DNA from: JAFDZV01 sp966128725 | GTDB taxonomy: Bacteria; Bacteroidota; Ignavibacteria; OLB7 | Length of the DNA stretch: 35,027 nucleotides | Assembly (NCBI GenBank): GCA_966128725.1 | Contig: CBHYLN010000047.1 | Location: 1-35,027, forward strand | Direction: 5' to 3' | Shown: positions 34,414-35,027 of the stretch, piece after piece | Position numbering within the stretch: the stretch's first letter is position 1 | Layout of the letters: each line of letters begins with the position of its first letter | Translations under genes and position numbers: made by a program | Notes under the pieces: model-generated | Database searches by the model: none | What the model was told of the DNA's origin: nothing | What the model saw: the letters and a program-made list of their open reading frames with translations, nothing else

Positions 34414-35027
34414 ATGATACCGACCAAACAAATACTGTTGGCACTGAGCTTGTTGCTGACCTTTGGAACGCTGAAGGCGCAACACGCCGATATCTCGTGG
34501 ATGGCCGGCTCGCATTTGAGTGCGGTAAACATCCTCCGGTACTCGCCGGCGCGTGGCACGGTGATTTCCGGCGGCGGCGATGGCCTTGTGCGGGTATGGT
34601 CGGCAACCAGCGGCCACATCCTGCAAACGCTGCATGTAAATGCGTCGGTGAGGGTGATGGACGTTTCCTCCGATGGCACACGTGCCGTTGTGGGTGACCA
34701 ATCCGGCCGTGTCGCGATTTGGGATCTGGAATCGGGCACGATGATTCGCGAGCTGACAAAGCTTGCGTACGGTATGGCGGTTGTGGCGTACATGAACGAC
34801 GACTCCGGCATCGTGGCGATTGGCGGTACGGCGGTGCGGTATTATGATGCGGCAACCGGCAATCAAACCGCCGCTGACGAGTTGCAATGGCCGGCAATGG
34901 CCGCGGCGGTATCACGCCACCAACCACTGGTGGTTATTGGTTGCATCAACGGAACGCTTCGCATGGGGAATCCCACCGCCCCGGCCGCAATGCCGGAGCT
35001 TCCGCACGTGTTCCCCCAGTTGAGGAC
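34414..35027 (+). CDS. Secreted WD40-repeat protein, 5' part only
   Basis: An open frame from ATG 34414 runs off the right edge (204 complete codons). Residues 1-22 are a signal peptide (KQILLALSLLLTFGTLKA, cut before QHAD). The mature part has WD40-type blades: LRYSPARGTVISGGGDG then VRVWSATSGH; VMDVSSDGTRAVVGDQSG then VAIWDLESG; and a third with VAYMNDDSGIVAIGG and YYDAATG. Each ends in a W-D/S or Y-D step as usual. It is likely exported and binds a partner; a C-terminal sorting domain may lie outside the window. Start ATG 34414 is the only one giving the signal peptide; no Shine-Dalgarno is seen. Confidence 0.8.
   Translation, partial: MIPTKQILLALSLLLTFGTLKAQHADISWMAGSHLSAVNILRYSPARGTVISGGGDGLVRVWSATSGHILQTLHVNASVRVMDVSSDGTRAVVGDQSGRVAIWDLESGTMIRELTKLAYGMAVVAYMNDDSGIVAIGGTAVRYYDAATGNQTAADELQWPAMAAAVSRHQPLVVIGCINGTLRMGNPTAPAAMPELPHVFPQLR

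Noticed and set aside
34196..34417. Small plus-strand frame of 73 codons before the WD40 gene
   Set aside because: No start signal, no conserved feature, and it ends over the start of the next gene; treated as leader DNA.

Overview
The window looks like a chromosomal segment from a GC-rich member of the Bacteroidota/Chlorobiota/Kapabacteria side of the FCB group. The support is a secreted beta-propeller protein with a type IX secretion (T9SS) C-terminal sorting domain, an exact Bacteroidota-type promoter (TTTG-N19-TAnnTTTG) before lpdA, very few Shine-Dalgarno sequences, and a RicT/PSP1-family protein with the Cys-rich N-terminus seen in that group. The assignment is inference; there is no rRNA or other phylogenetic marker here. 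Most genes are on the minus strand. No tRNA, CRISPR array, transposase or phage gene was seen.

Layout. 1-4762 is an accessory-looking minus-strand block: the 5' part of a secreted YCF48/BNR-like protein, two unrecognised proteins, a pseudo-receiver/DUF3052 fusion and a large secreted BNR propeller with a T9SS tail. 4934-10731 is a housekeeping block: an EI24/CysZ-like membrane protein, an MdlA/TM287-like ABC exporter half, and dnaJ, grpE and hrcA (transcribed hrcA-grpE-dnaJ). 10979-16986 holds nuoL, an extra secreted-protein gene, nuoM and nuoN, the antiporter-like subunits of respiratory complex I, apart from the rest of the complex. 17144-20576 holds a class II glutamine amidotransferase, lipB and an lpdA gene broken by one in-frame TAA. 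20864-25914 is a tight minus-strand run: holB, ricT/yaaT, a DUF2064 glycosyltransferase, nadD and an orphan sugar-type ABC permease. 26212-29410 is plus-strand: a large secreted peptidoglycan hydrolase, a HisN-like phosphatase and a GNAT acetyltransferase. The last part has an M61 peptidase (minus), nhaA (plus), a flavin-reductase-like protein (minus) and the start of a secreted WD40 protein (plus).

How the genes fit together. lipB and lpdA both serve lipoate-dependent dehydrogenases; their NADH would feed the complex I whose proton-pumping subunits lie next door, and NhaA uses the same ion gradients. hrcA-grpE-dnaJ is the usual heat-shock set, but no CIRCE operator is visible; another inverted repeat lies in the expected operator position. 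Several strong hairpins without clear T-tracts separate the transcription units.

No clearly new multi-gene system was found. The best leads are the interrupted lpdA, the extra gene inside nuoL-nuoM, the three-part wall hydrolase, the pseudo-receiver/DUF3052 fusion, and the unrecognised pair at 296-1586.
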